Positions 57,101-64,000 of a stretch of DNA of 64,000 bases are shown here, in pieces (the stretch's first letter is position 1; each line of letters starts with the position of its first letter). The notes beneath the pieces are model-generated. The model worked only from the letters and a program-made list of their open reading frames with translations, was not told the origin of the DNA and did no database searches. This DNA comes from an uncultured Flavobacteriales bacterium (GTDB lineage: Bacteria > Bacteroidota > Bacteroidia > Flavobacteriales_D > Parvicellaceae). The stretch lies in the NCBI GenBank assembly GCA_913030835.1, contig CAJWDP010000011.1:1-64000 (forward strand), given 5' to 3'. The translations under genes and the position numbers were made by a program.

Positions 57101-58022
57101 CAACTCAATTTGTGAAGGCGACCCTGTCACAATAGCATCCTCAGGAGGCACTTCGTACTCCTGGAGCACAGGACAGACCACAGCCTCATTTACAGATTAT
57201 CCCACATCAACAACTACCTATATTGTTTTTGTTGAAGATGCTTCCGGCTGCAGTGATAGCGCAACTGTAACCGTAACCGTATCGAGCGTACCGGTAACAA
57301 CAGTTACGGGTGACACCTCAATTTGTCAAGGAGATACTGTAGTTCTAACAGCCAATGGAGGAACAGACTATTTTTGGAACACATCTCAGACTACACAATC
57401 CATAACAGTTTCGCCCGCAAGCACAACAACCTACTCTGTAGTCGCATCTGATGGGCCTTGTACAGGCTCATTGGCCAATTCTGTTGTAACCGTGTTGCCT
57501 ACGCCTAATCTAATTATCGATGCATCTGCCACCACTGTATACATCAGCTTGGGTGCATCCGTTGATTTCAGTAATATTGGCTCACCTGCCGTTACCTACT
57601 TATGGGATTTCGGAGATGGTGCAACGTCAACTTCGATCAGTCCAACTCACGTATATACAACTGCCGGAACATACACCGTTACTCTAAGTGGGACACTAGG
57701 TTCATGCACAGGAACAGACACAATCACCATTATCGTGCTTGATGAAGTAGGTATAAACGAAAACGCGTCTTTTTCAACTATCCTAATGTACCCAAATCCA
57801 ACACCGGGATTGGTACAAATAGAGATGGCCAACAAAAAAGAGTTGAATTTGGAAATTCAGATTTTGGATGCAATCGGCAATCTGGTGATGGTCAAGAACC
57901 TGAGCGGAGTTGAACTAAAGACGACACTGAACCTAACCGAAAATGCTTCGGGTATATATTTGGTTCGCTTTCTTGTCGGCAACGAACAAATTACGAGAAG
58001 ATTGTTCGTCATTGATCAATAA
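54183..58022 (+). CDS. Secreted M43 metalloprotease with PKD, SprB-like and Ig-like modules and T9SS sorting domain
   Basis: 1279 residues from ATG 54183, where a clean signal peptide begins (SIFAVVLSLLCVSFVQGQ). The catalytic domain has HEMGHFLGLNH (HExxHxxGxxH) and the Met-turn NFMDYSNC, marking the pappalysin/M43 group. Modules follow in order: PKD (WSWDFGGG), an unassigned beta-sandwich, a second PKD-like domain, three SprB-like repeats (YEYSIDGGTTFQ), two Ig-like domains (SICEGDPVTI, SICQGDTVVL), a PKD (YLWDFGDGATS) and a type A sorting domain (ILMYPNPTPG). Exported by T9SS; the modules may bind glycans or cells. A strong terminator follows. Confidence 0.92.
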   Translation: MIRSIFAVVLSLLCVSFVQGQSNSIIPNNIEKNVSEKALNIAKFKIHSSKDDQSNHSASPEDGNHFCGAHTLTNSFLKNNGYEEQYQEFREELLEAAQNYIPTKALRGPIPVIFHIVHNPSNPSENVPYSTVQSYMDILNEDFQLLNSDAVTTHTTTYGFTAANVELSFCLATQDPSGNTLAEPGVERVTTTEGWYDSNGGEENKMKQASTGGADAWPREDYINVWICDITNGASSGTAGYAYLPSNFIPVYWDGIVIDYQLSTPSSRTLTHEMGHFLGLNHTWEGTGSGACGDDDGLTDTPFTAGPFFNYSFGCPSSISTCGSIETQYENFMDYSNCYALFTQEQANVMNATMNSTVADRSSLLLSDKCNAAGPPVCAASASASTITVGGSVDFFDNSSGLPDTWSWDFGGGGTPGTSTVQNPTGIVFNTIGSYTITLTASNSLGSCNTTLTINVIPSSGCDTLSNISDTMTLTIYGSPGGGYVTGVNAYGDLAKAERYSGYSPYTHVTGGQVYLFNVKDGGNSSTLDLVVWDDVGGLPGTELGRASYDLLSIETALGGPGNQGVLNLLFNSPVNVAGADFFLGVDFASFGNGDTIGVVQNLLSVGSNTGYEQWNDATWYDMETAWGAGNTFSLYINPLVTDVPVQANVSANPSTVCAGQPIDFNGTASIDASGYSWFFPGGTPSTGSNGTETVTYSAAGTYMNYFYALGACNGQDLDSVQVVITNGPTVSTVSTDPSCAGNDGEIDITVTGGSGSYEYSIDGGTTFQSTGVFTGLSAGTYDVVVNDISSGCSSTDAITITGSATSLTVTTVEGIETCSGNDGSIDITASGGSGSYEYSIDGGVTFQTSPIFTGLTGGTYTVVVNDLSVACSGSSTSVVNVSTTLSLSSNSTDPTCVGADGTITITIPSGSGSYEFSIDGGATFQSAGFFSGLSGGTYNVVVNDLTTACSGTDVLTLAASSGGPTASASASSNSICEGDPVTIASSGGTSYSWSTGQTTASFTDYPTSTTTYIVFVEDASGCSDSATVTVTVSSVPVTTVTGDTSICQGDTVVLTANGGTDYFWNTSQTTQSITVSPASTTTYSVVASDGPCTGSLANSVVTVLPTPNLIIDASATTVYISLGASVDFSNIGSPAVTYLWDFGDGATSTSISPTHVYTTAGTYTVTLSGTLGSCTGTDTITIIVLDEVGINENASFSTILMYPNPTPGLVQIEMANKKELNLEIQILDAIGNLVMVKNLSGVELKTTLNLTENASGIYLVRFLVGNEQITRRLFVIDQ
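56370..57065 (+). repeat. Three SprB-like repeats inside the M43 protease gene
   Basis: Three units of about 78 codons share the pattern C-x-G-N/A-D-G, GSGSYEYSIDGG.TFQ, FTGL..GTY and VVVND. They differ in sequence class from the repeats in the adhesin at 31517-35743, which contain WNG. The DNA is not identical between units, so duplication is old. Confidence 0.75.
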
Positions 58023-58025
58023 GAC

Positions 58026-58053
58026 AAAAAGCACCGCAACGGTGCTTTTTTTT
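58026..58053 (+). terminator. Strong intrinsic terminator after the M43 gene
   Basis: GCACCG (58031-58036) and CGGTGC (58040-58045) form a stem with a three-base loop CAA, extended by A5 before and followed by a run of eight T. This is the clearest intrinsic terminator in the window. It separates the protease gene from the menaquinone cluster. Confidence 0.85.
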
Positions 58054-58071
58054 ATTTCCTAATTTTGAAGC

Positions 58072-58497
58072 ATGTTTCCTCAAAAGATTACCATCGAACA
58101 ATTAAATACTGTTTCAAAAGATACCTTATTGGAAAACCTGGGTATTGAATTTACCGAGATTGGAGCAGATTTTATTGTTGCCAAAATGCCCGTAGATGAA
58201 AGAACTCAGCAACCCATGGGTTTATTGCACGGTGGTGCGAGTGTTGCTCTAGCTGAATCCATTGGAAGCACAGGGTCCTATTTACTGATCGATACAAAAA
58301 AACAATCGGCAGTAGGTCTTGAGATCAATGCCAATCATATTGGAGGGGCACAAAAAGGATTTGTTTACGGAACAGGAAAGATAGTTCACAGAGGCAAGAC
58401 AACGCATATTTGGAATATCGAAATCAGAGATGAAAAGGATAAACTCATTTCTATTTGCAGATTGACCCTATTGATCTTGGAAAGGAAGGAAGTCTAG
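58072..58497 (+). CDS. Hotdog thioesterase, likely 1,4-dihydroxy-2-naphthoyl-CoA thioesterase
   Basis: A 141-residue PaaI/YdiI-type hotdog protein. The motif QPMGLLHGGASVALAES contains the HGG and the catalytic Glu of the helix; GLEINANHIGGAQKGFVYG is also typical. The gene is two bases before menF and so part of the menaquinone cluster. By context I infer that it acts as MenI, hydrolysing DHNA-CoA to DHNA. A general acyl-CoA thioesterase is the alternative. Starts at ATG 58072 just after the terminator. Confidence 0.82.
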   Translation: MFPQKITIEQLNTVSKDTLLENLGIEFTEIGADFIVAKMPVDERTQQPMGLLHGGASVALAESIGSTGSYLLIDTKKQSAVGLEINANHIGGAQKGFVYGTGKIVHRGKTTHIWNIEIRDEKDKLISICRLTLLILERKEV

Positions 58498-58499
58498 AA

Positions 58500-59492
58500 A
58501 TGCAATTAAAGCAAGAAGATTCTTTTGTTTGCTACAGTTCTCCTGGAGAGGTTCAGTTTAGGTTAATTCAAGGTAAAGTCTCTGAAATTACGCTTGACCA
58601 AATTCCGGAAGTACCTGGATTTATTATCTCACGATTTCACAATGACAATAAAGCATTCTTTATACAGAACGATCTAAACCTGCTCAATCCGAATTTCGAA
58701 TTCAAAGTCACGGCCAATCCAAATCCAATTGAGATGAGCAAGCGTGACTATCTTGAAATTTGCACAAATTATATTGAGCGGTGCGACATTGATCTTGAAA
58801 AAATCATCTTGTCTCGAGTCAGTTCCGCTCCATACAAGTCGAATCCTGAGAAAATCTTCCACGCCTTAAGAGAATCCTACCCAAATGCATTTGTATATCT
58901 GATACACTCCCCTCAATTCGGCACTTGGTTGGGAGCCACTCCGGAAAAGCTCCTAGTAAGAAAAAACACATGCTTTTCCACTATGGCTTTGGCCGGAACC
59001 AAATCCATCGAATCCGCGGCAGAATGGACTGAAAAAGAAAGACACGAGCAGCATCTGGTAACCGCGTATATTTCCCAACAGCTAAATAAACTGGGTATTC
59101 ACTACGATGCAAAAGGGCCATTTGATTTGCAAGCCGGCAATGTAGTTCACCTTTGCACAACATTTGAATTCTCGACAGATCTTAAAAGAGAAAAAATCAT
59201 TGATTCACTGCACCCTACCCCTGCAGTTTGCGGAATGCCAAGAGAGCTTGCAAAGCGCGTCGGAAAATCAGCTGAGCCCCACGACCGAGAGCTATACTGT
59301 GGATTTCTAGGGCCCATTAACCAGAAGGGAACTGATGACCTATTTGTCAACCTCAGATGTATTAAATTGGGAGTTGATCGAATTTACTTTTATGCAGGTG
59401 GTGGAATTACCAAAGACTCAGTTCCGGAAGAAGAATGGCGGGAGACAAAAATGAAGGTGGCCACAATATTGGGAGTTGTTGAAAAATTGTAG
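58500..59492 (+). CDS. menF: Isochorismate synthase
   Basis: A 330-residue chorismate-utilising enzyme for menaquinone biosynthesis, starting at ATG 58500 two bases after the thioesterase stop. It contains the family core: KIILSRVSSAPYKS, FGTWLGATPEKLL, FSTMALAGTKS, HEQHLVTAYISQQL, LHPTPAVCGMPRELA and YAGGGITKDSVPEEEW, with the metal-binding Glu residues. It is shorter at the N-terminus than the enterobacterial protein, as is usual in Bacteroidota. It converts chorismate to isochorismate, the substrate of MenD encoded 11 bases later. An isochorismate synthase for siderophores is unlikely from this context. Confidence 0.9.
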   Translation: MQLKQEDSFVCYSSPGEVQFRLIQGKVSEITLDQIPEVPGFIISRFHNDNKAFFIQNDLNLLNPNFEFKVTANPNPIEMSKRDYLEICTNYIERCDIDLEKIILSRVSSAPYKSNPEKIFHALRESYPNAFVYLIHSPQFGTWLGATPEKLLVRKNTCFSTMALAGTKSIESAAEWTEKERHEQHLVTAYISQQLNKLGIHYDAKGPFDLQAGNVVHLCTTFEFSTDLKREKIIDSLHPTPAVCGMPRELAKRVGKSAEPHDRELYCGFLGPINQKGTDDLFVNLRCIKLGVDRIYFYAGGGITKDSVPEEEWRETKMKVATILGVVEKL

Positions 59493-59503
59493 AAATTTAC
59501 CTC

Positions 59504-61183
59504 GTGCGTTCAGATAAAATTTTGGTAAATCACCTTGTCGACCTATGTGCAGCAAAAGGAGTGCGGCACATTGTTTTTTCTCCGGGATCGAGAAATGCGC
59601 CGTTGATTGTATCGTTCAACGATCACAAGGACATTGAATGCCTGGTGGTTGCAGATGAAAGATGTGCCGGTTTTTTTGCAATCGGCATTGCTCAAGAAAT
59701 AAAAATGCCTGTTGCCATTTGCTGTACAAGCGGCACTGCTGCATTAAACTACGCACCTGCAATAGCAGAAGCATTTTATCAGAGAATTCCTTTGCTCATA
59801 ATTACAGCCGACAGACCTGTTGAATGGGTAAATCAGGGAGACGGACAGACCATTGCGCAAAGAAATGTATTCCAGAATTACATTCTAGACTCTTATGAAC
59901 TTCCCCAAGAATCACTACATCAAGATGAGCTGTGGAGCGGCGGAAGAATCATCAATGAAGCGATTGACCGTTGTATAGATCAGATCGGGCCTGTACACAT
60001 TAATTTCCCTTTACGCGAGAACCTGTATGGCGTAACCGACACCTATACTAAACCGAAAATAATTCAATCAGTAAAAACAAAACAGCAACTTTCCTCTGAA
60101 CAGATTGAATCTATTGCAACCGGTTGGAACACAGCTTCAAAAAAGCTAATTCTTTGTGGTCAGCTTGCGTCGGATGAAAGCTTGAATAATGCTTTAAACG
60201 TTATAGCAGAAGACGAATCAGTTGTGATTTTAACCGAGACTACCTCGAATCTTTGGAACCCCAAGTTCGTGGGTTGTATTGACCGAACCATTGCAACTTT
60301 CACTGATGAAGAATTGAGCGGCTTCATGCCTGACCTTTTGATTACTATTGGAGGGGCGATAATCAGCAAACGGATTAAATCGCTTTTCAGAAAGACGCAA
60401 CCAAATCAGCACTGGCATATTTCCGAGCATGATGGGCATTTGGATACCTATCAAAGTCTGACCAAACGAATCACATGTTCTCCCAGTCACTTTTTTCATG
60501 CAATTAAAAGCAAAATAAAGCCCATACAAAGCGGATTCAGCACATTGTGGAATGGAAGAAACCTGCTTACTGAAGAAAAGCATCACGAGTATATTAGCAA
60601 TGCAGAATTTAGTGACCTGTCGGTGTTTCATTCGATAATGGACTATCTCCCGGACAACTCAAATTTACATATGTCGAATAGCACGACAGTACGTTATGTT
60701 CAATTGTTCAACCCTATTCGTGGAATCAATTATTTTGCTAACCGCGGCACCAGCGGAATAGACGGAAGCACATCAACAGCGGCAGGAGTTTCCTACCAAT
60801 CCAATAAGATCAATACGCTTGTTACAGGAGACATGAGCTTCTTTTATGATTCCAATGCGTTTTGGAACAATTACCTTGAGGGAAATTTCAAGGTTATACT
60901 AATCAACAATGGTGGAGGAGGCATATTCAGGATCATTCCAGGACCGGATGAAACAGATCAACTCGAGGAATTCTTTGAAACCAAACAAGGTATGACAGCC
61001 AAATATGTTGCAAAACAATACAATCTGAATTACTATCACGCCTCAAACAAGAAGGAACTTGAGGATATTCTGGTCTCGTTCTTTACTACGGAAGACAATA
61101 ACCGTCCTAGCTTGCTTGAAGTTTTCACCCCTCGTTTGGCCAATGACTCAGTTTTGAAGAACTACTTTGAAGCACTCAAGTAG
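59504..61183 (+). CDS. menD: SEPHCHC synthase MenD
   Basis: A 559-residue thiamine diphosphate enzyme that joins isochorismate and 2-oxoglutarate in menaquinone biosynthesis. The start is GTG 59504. The N-terminal motif VFSPGSRNAPLIV, the ThDP Glu (VVADERCAGFF), TSGTAALNYAPAIAEAFYQR and ITADRPVEWVNQGDGQTI are typical. The C-terminal ThDP domain has ANRGTSGIDGSTSTAAG and TGDMSFFYDSNAF (GDx...N metal site). Cytoplasmic. It closes the cluster; menB, menC, menE and menA are not in the window. Confidence 0.95.
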   Translation: MRSDKILVNHLVDLCAAKGVRHIVFSPGSRNAPLIVSFNDHKDIECLVVADERCAGFFAIGIAQEIKMPVAICCTSGTAALNYAPAIAEAFYQRIPLLIITADRPVEWVNQGDGQTIAQRNVFQNYILDSYELPQESLHQDELWSGGRIINEAIDRCIDQIGPVHINFPLRENLYGVTDTYTKPKIIQSVKTKQQLSSEQIESIATGWNTASKKLILCGQLASDESLNNALNVIAEDESVVILTETTSNLWNPKFVGCIDRTIATFTDEELSGFMPDLLITIGGAIISKRIKSLFRKTQPNQHWHISEHDGHLDTYQSLTKRITCSPSHFFHAIKSKIKPIQSGFSTLWNGRNLLTEEKHHEYISNAEFSDLSVFHSIMDYLPDNSNLHMSNSTTVRYVQLFNPIRGINYFANRGTSGIDGSTSTAAGVSYQSNKINTLVTGDMSFFYDSNAFWNNYLEGNFKVILINNGGGGIFRIIPGPDETDQLEEFFETKQGMTAKYVAKQYNLNYYHASNKKELEDILVSFFTTEDNNRPSLLEVFTPRLANDSVLKNYFEALK

Positions 61184-61202
61184 CCTATGTACAAATTAGG
61201 CT
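61182..61202. terminator. Possible hairpin between menD and the convergent TPR gene
   Basis: AGCCTA (61182-61187) and TAGGCT (61197-61202) form a 6-bp stem with a nine-base loop, overlapping the menD stop codon and lying just before the convergent stop at 61209. No T-run; weak. Confidence 0.3.
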
Positions 61203-61208
61203 TAAACC

Positions 61209-61760
61209 TTACTTTGGCTGTTCAAAATAGTCGGGCAGCTGACCACCTTCCATATCCAACGAATTCATTTGCAAACTCCCTTGAGCATCTTCAGCCCATT
61301 CACTGTTAGGATATTCTTCTATAATCTGTTTGTAAATACGTGTGGAGCCTGCAATATCGCCTAACTGCCATAATGTGAACGCCCTTAGACTCAATTTTTC
61401 CGGTCTCAATTCATGATTTGGAAATTCATCGATCAACATTTTTAGGATTCGATCTGAGTCTCTTAAATTACCTGCTCCTGTCGAGGAAGCCCTTGCATAT
61501 TCCATTACAGCAAACCTATCTTTTCCATCAGGAAACTTTTCGATGTATTCTAACGACAGCTGGTACAATTCATTTGCCTTTATCCTATTTGCTGATCCAT
61601 CGTTGTTCAGAAGATCTTTGTGTAGTTCAGCAATTTCACTCAACATTGATTTTTCTTCCGAATGTTTAACCGAATCAGCTGAAATTTGAGTCGGCTCATG
61701 CTCAGTGCCGCATGCTGCAAGGGTTAAGACAATAATAATTGTGAAAATAAACCTACTCAT
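61209..61760 (-). CDS. TPR-containing lipoprotein
   Basis: A 183-residue protein from ATG 61760, chosen because a lipoprotein signal follows (FIFTIIIVLTLAACGTE, lipobox Cys18). The mature part has about three helical TPR-like repeats, such as ADSVKHSEEKSMLSEIAELH and LRAFTLWQLGDIAGSTRIYK, and ends SLDMEGGQLPDYFEQPK. It resembles the YfgC/BamD-like class of short periplasmic TPR lipoproteins in fold only. The start lies four bases after the def stop, so it is cotranscribed with peptide deformylase. Function unknown. Confidence 0.78.
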   Translation of the reverse strand: MSRFIFTIIIVLTLAACGTEHEPTQISADSVKHSEEKSMLSEIAELHKDLLNNDGSANRIKANELYQLSLEYIEKFPDGKDRFAVMEYARASSTGAGNLRDSDRILKMLIDEFPNHELRPEKLSLRAFTLWQLGDIAGSTRIYKQIIEEYPNSEWAEDAQGSLQMNSLDMEGGQLPDYFEQPK

Positions 61761-61764
61761 TTCG

Positions 61765-62355
61765 TTATCTTTTTTTATTAGGAAAACGCATTTTGTATTT
61801 AACGTCAACCATACCTTTTGAAATATCCGAAAGTCGGGATTTCAATAAACGCTTTTTCAATGGACTCAAATAATCGGTAAATAAAACACCTTCAATATGG
61901 TCATATTCGTGTTGTACAATTCGAGCAGCCAATCCAGTAAGCTTTTCTTCTTTAAGTTCCCAGTTTTCATCAAAATAGCTGATGACCAGTTCCTTTTTCC
62001 GAAAAATCTCTTCACGAATTCCAGGTATACTCAAACACCCTTCCTGAAATCCCCACTCCGGACCAGATTCTTCCTCTATAATTGGATTAATAAAAATGCG
62101 TTTGAAGTTGCTTAGAAATTCAAATTCTTTTTCCTCGTCTTCATTTTCAGGATCGTCCTCAGCAAACGCTGAAGCATCAATTACAAAAACGCGCAAACTT
62201 TTTCCAACCTGAGGTGCTGCCAGCCCTACCCCATTTGAATCATACATTGTTTCAAAAAGATCATCCTTAAACTTTTTCAGATCTGATCCTTCTTCAATCT
62301 CTTCACAGTCTTTTCTTAAGACTGGATCTCCATATGCAACAATTGGTAATATCAT
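61765..62355 (-). CDS. def: Peptide deformylase
   Basis: A 196-residue metalloenzyme that removes the N-formyl group from nascent proteins. The three signature motifs are intact: GVGLAAPQVG (about 42-51), EGCLSIPG with metal ligand Cys107, and QHEYDHIEG with His149, Glu150 and His153. An acidic insertion (EDDPENEDEEKEFEF) in the loop after residue 65 is typical of Bacteroidota versions. Preceded by a TATTTTTG box about 18 nt upstream. The TPR lipoprotein gene follows. Confidence 0.96.
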   Translation of the reverse strand: MILPIVAYGDPVLRKDCEEIEEGSDLKKFKDDLFETMYDSNGVGLAAPQVGKSLRVFVIDASAFAEDDPENEDEEKEFEFLSNFKRIFINPIIEEESGPEWGFQEGCLSIPGIREEIFRKKELVISYFDENWELKEEKLTGLAARIVQHEYDHIEGVLFTDYLSPLKKRLLKSRLSDISKGMVDVKYKMRFPNKKR

Positions 62356-62372
62356 GTCATTTGATTCCGAGG

Positions 62373-62380
62373 CAAAAATA
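62373..62380 (-). promoter_or_regulatory. Candidate -7 box for def
   Basis: Minus-strand TATTTTTG, exact TAnnTTTG match, about 18 nt before the ATG at 62355. Confidence 0.45.
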
Positions 62381-62618
62381 GTTTATTTCCAACATAATTA
62401 TCGACGTTTTTGCACCAATTGTCGGTCTGTTGTAAGATGAAACAAAAAAATCGTTAAGTTGAAGTCCAATATGCTATTTACCACCAATTATTCCCATTGT
62501 AATTACTCAACACAACTATTCTTTCCGGAATTCCAGGTGGTTTATTCAATAACCCAATTATACATTTGATGGTGACGCAATTTCAAGTTAAGAGACAAAG
62601 TCTTCTCCAAAGCAGGTC

Positions 62619-62626
62619 TACTTTTG
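62619..62626 (+). promoter_or_regulatory. Candidate -7 box for the Crp/Fnr gene
   Basis: TACTTTTG, exact consensus, 66 nt before the ATG at 62693. No clear -33 element. Confidence 0.35.
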
Positions 62627-62692
62627 TTTGGATTAAAATAAAGACAATTAACGTGAAAACAATATTGGTTAAAGATTGTTAATTAGATTGAA

Positions 62693-63406
62693 ATGGAAAC
62701 GTTAAAAGCAAAGCACATGCACAAAGCGGAAGACTCGTTAGAAAGAAGTTGTCCATGGTTAGAAATTGAAGCATTTCAGAATCTTACCGAAGATCAAGCA
62801 AACTGGTTAAGGGAAATAGCCGTTATGAAGACGATTGGAAAAGGTGAATTTGTTTTTCGACCTGGAGAGCCATCTACTTCCATTTTTTTAGTAATTGAAG
62901 GGCGGTTAAAACTGGGTGCATTCAGTACCGAAGGAAAGGAAATGATCAAACACATTTATTTTCCTGGTGAGCTATTCGGAATAATGGCCATCTCGAATCA
63001 AAAATTGAGGGTGAATTACTCCAAGGCAATGGATGATATTTGCACTTACTGTGCTATAGACGTGTTTGATTTGAAAAAACTGATGCAACAGAATGCCGAG
63101 TTTTCCTTGAGCATCTCAAAAATTATGGGAGACCGACTGGTACAATTCCAGAACAAGATTGAAAGTCTGATGTTCAAAGACACTTTTACTCGTGTCACAG
63201 ATCTATTGAAAGAATTCGCTACCAAACAAGGCCAGTTTGTGGGAGATGAAATAATGATCAAACATAATTTAACTCACCAAGACTTTGCCAGCCTTACTGC
63301 AACAACTAGACAGACGGTAACAAGTATCTTGAACGAGTTAAAAAAAGAAGATCTTATTTACATGGAGAGAGGAAAAATGCTGATTAGAGACCTAGACCGA
63401 TTGTGA
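62693..63406 (+). CDS. Crp/Fnr family transcriptional regulator
   Basis: A 237-residue regulator. Residues about 30-150 form a cyclic-nucleotide-binding-type beta roll (GKGEFVFRPGEPSTSIFLVI, EGRLKLG, YFPGELFGIMA), then the dimer helix (FSLSISKIMGDRLVQFQNKI) and a winged helix-turn-helix (HNLTHQDFASLTATTRQTVT, then LNELKKEDLIYMERGKMLI). The phosphate-binding Arg of CRP-type cAMP sites is not visible and the Cys set of Fnr is absent, so the ligand is unknown. Its last 15 bases overlap the convergent gene at 63392. ATG 62693 follows an AT-rich leader. Confidence 0.9.
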   Translation: METLKAKHMHKAEDSLERSCPWLEIEAFQNLTEDQANWLREIAVMKTIGKGEFVFRPGEPSTSIFLVIEGRLKLGAFSTEGKEMIKHIYFPGELFGIMAISNQKLRVNYSKAMDDICTYCAIDVFDLKKLMQQNAEFSLSISKIMGDRLVQFQNKIESLMFKDTFTRVTDLLKEFATKQGQFVGDEIMIKHNLTHQDFASLTATTRQTVTSILNELKKEDLIYMERGKMLIRDLDRL

Positions 63407-64000
63407 TAATTTAGCTCGCCTTCTGTAATAGGCGACAATTAAAACAAAACCGGATGTAATTAGAACATAAGACAAGTACACCAGCAGCCCATCAGTTTTT
63501 TCCTCTGACCTTTTCGTGCTAATTTTTGGTGACACTCCTGAGCGCGCATCTGCATCGATTTGGCTTACGATTTGAGGCGTTTCAACAGGAACCTCAACCG
63601 GCTTAAACTTCGGTTCCAATGTAATCGTATCAGACCCTCCGTATAGAATTCTGATCGAACCCTTCTCACCATCCAGCCAACCCGTAAAATCTAAACGATC
63701 ATTTCCCACAGCCTTGACCTCCAACTTAACTCCCTTAAAATAGATGCCTTGAAATGGCAGCTGAATTGGAGAGTTTCCATTGATCACGACAGATCCAGTA
63801 TCACCTTTAATTTTCAAAACATAAGTTCCTTTACCCGTTATTAAACGATCAATTTCAGCTCGTAAATGGACCGACCTTAGTTTAGCAAACTTTCGAATCT
63901 CATCTACTTTTTTCAACCAATTTGACTCGGAGATAGCACTGTTTCGAAAATACCGAGGAAGCAATTCCCTTTCTCTCGGAAGCTCGTTTTCATACAACTT
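63392..64000 (-). CDS. C-terminal part of a CotH-like protein with C-terminal membrane helix, cut by window edge
   Basis: The minus-strand frame is open to the right edge (N-terminus outside the window); a TTG at 63997 is within the gene and not its start. The visible 203 residues begin with LPRYFRNSAISESNWLKKVD and IRKFAKLRSVHLRAEIDRLI, resembling the last helical part of CotH kinase-like proteins, followed by beta-rich modules (TGSVVINGNSPIQLPFQGIY, LDFTGWLDGEKG) that often trail this domain. Near the end is a membrane helix (LLVYLSYVLITSGFVLIVAY) and a basic tail. It overlaps the Crp/Fnr gene by 15 bases. The assignment is from partial sequence. Confidence 0.55.
   Translation of the reverse strand, partial: KLYENELPRERELLPRYFRNSAISESNWLKKVDEIRKFAKLRSVHLRAEIDRLITGKGTYVLKIKGDTGSVVINGNSPIQLPFQGIYFKGVKLEVKAVGNDRLDFTGWLDGEKGSIRILYGGSDTITLEPKFKPVEVPVETPQIVSQIDADARSGVSPKISTKRSEEKTDGLLVYLSYVLITSGFVLIVAYYRRRAKLSQSV

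Larger units (their letters stand above)
62356..62692. other. 337-base intergenic region between def and the Crp/Fnr gene
   Basis: Divergent control region with no credible coding frame. It holds a def box (62373-62380), a TACTTTTG box facing the Crp/Fnr gene (62619-62626), and AT-rich sequence between. A short GGAATTCC palindrome occurs near 62530. I see no tRNA, riboswitch or repeat. It is longer than any other gap in the window, which suggests extra regulation of one of the flanking genes. Confidence 0.5.

Overview
The window is a gene-dense chromosomal stretch of a Bacteroidota bacterium, most likely a member of Flavobacteriales. The evidence is: type IX secretion (T9SS) sorting domains on three large secreted proteins; SprB-type adhesin repeats; Bacteroidota-restricted families (DUF4294, DUF2797, MbnP, a PorE-like OmpA protein); and -7 boxes of the Bacteroidota form TAnnTTTG, sometimes with TTG 19-20 nt upstream. 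No tRNA, rRNA, CRISPR array, insertion sequence, phage gene or integrase was seen, and codon and base composition look even by eye. This reads as core genome, not an island.

Layout. 1-5061 (minus strand): a partial DUF2797 protein, 2,4-dienoyl-CoA reductase (fadH), two small proteins and a soluble hybrid histidine kinase. 5278-11158: mnmA, converging on a sugar-lactone oxidase/PLP amino-acid aldolase pair, then a sterol-desaturase-type hydroxylase followed by a CotH-like membrane protein. 11184-16464: a PorE-like TPR/beta-propeller/OmpA protein with a TPR partner, miaE, and small conserved proteins including a hotdog thioesterase. 16561-20762: a surface-polysaccharide group (membrane-bound 4,6-dehydratase, NAD-sugar epimerase, glycosyltransferase). 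20818-25411: gcvT, comB, a zinc phospholipase-like protein and an M14 carboxypeptidase, all co-directional. 25415-30407: DUF4294, accC, fsa, a TsaC/YciO-family protein and small unknowns.

30416-36977 is a tight minus-strand operon: a GT-C-like multipass membrane protein, a 1408-aa SprB-repeat adhesin with a gliding-type C-terminal domain, and a GH3 glycosidase. 37122-38612 is an E3-like flavoprotein with no redox cysteines. 38641-41494 is an MbnP-family lipoprotein with two diheme MauG/CCP-family lipoproteins, a likely periplasmic copper/oxidation module. 41585-43270 is a T9SS-exported subtilase. 43418-53201 is a six-gene plus-strand operon bracketed by AddA-like and AddB-like helicase/nuclease subunits. 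53379-58022 holds an orphan OmpR-type regulator and a 1280-aa T9SS-exported M43 metalloprotease. 58072-61183 is a menaquinone cluster (thioesterase, menF, menD). 61209-64000 has def with a TPR lipoprotein, a Crp/Fnr regulator and the C-terminal part of a second CotH-like protein running off the edge.

Taken together the genes describe an aerobic, menaquinone-respiring, surface-active organism that exports proteases and adhesins by T9SS. The most unusual points are the MbnP plus double-diheme triad, the flavoprotein lacking its disulfide, the regular candidate O-glycosylation motif in the adhesin repeats next to a GT-C-like gene, and two genes whose conserved N-termini lie upstream of any normal start codon. 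No wholly new system could be demonstrated from sequence reading alone.
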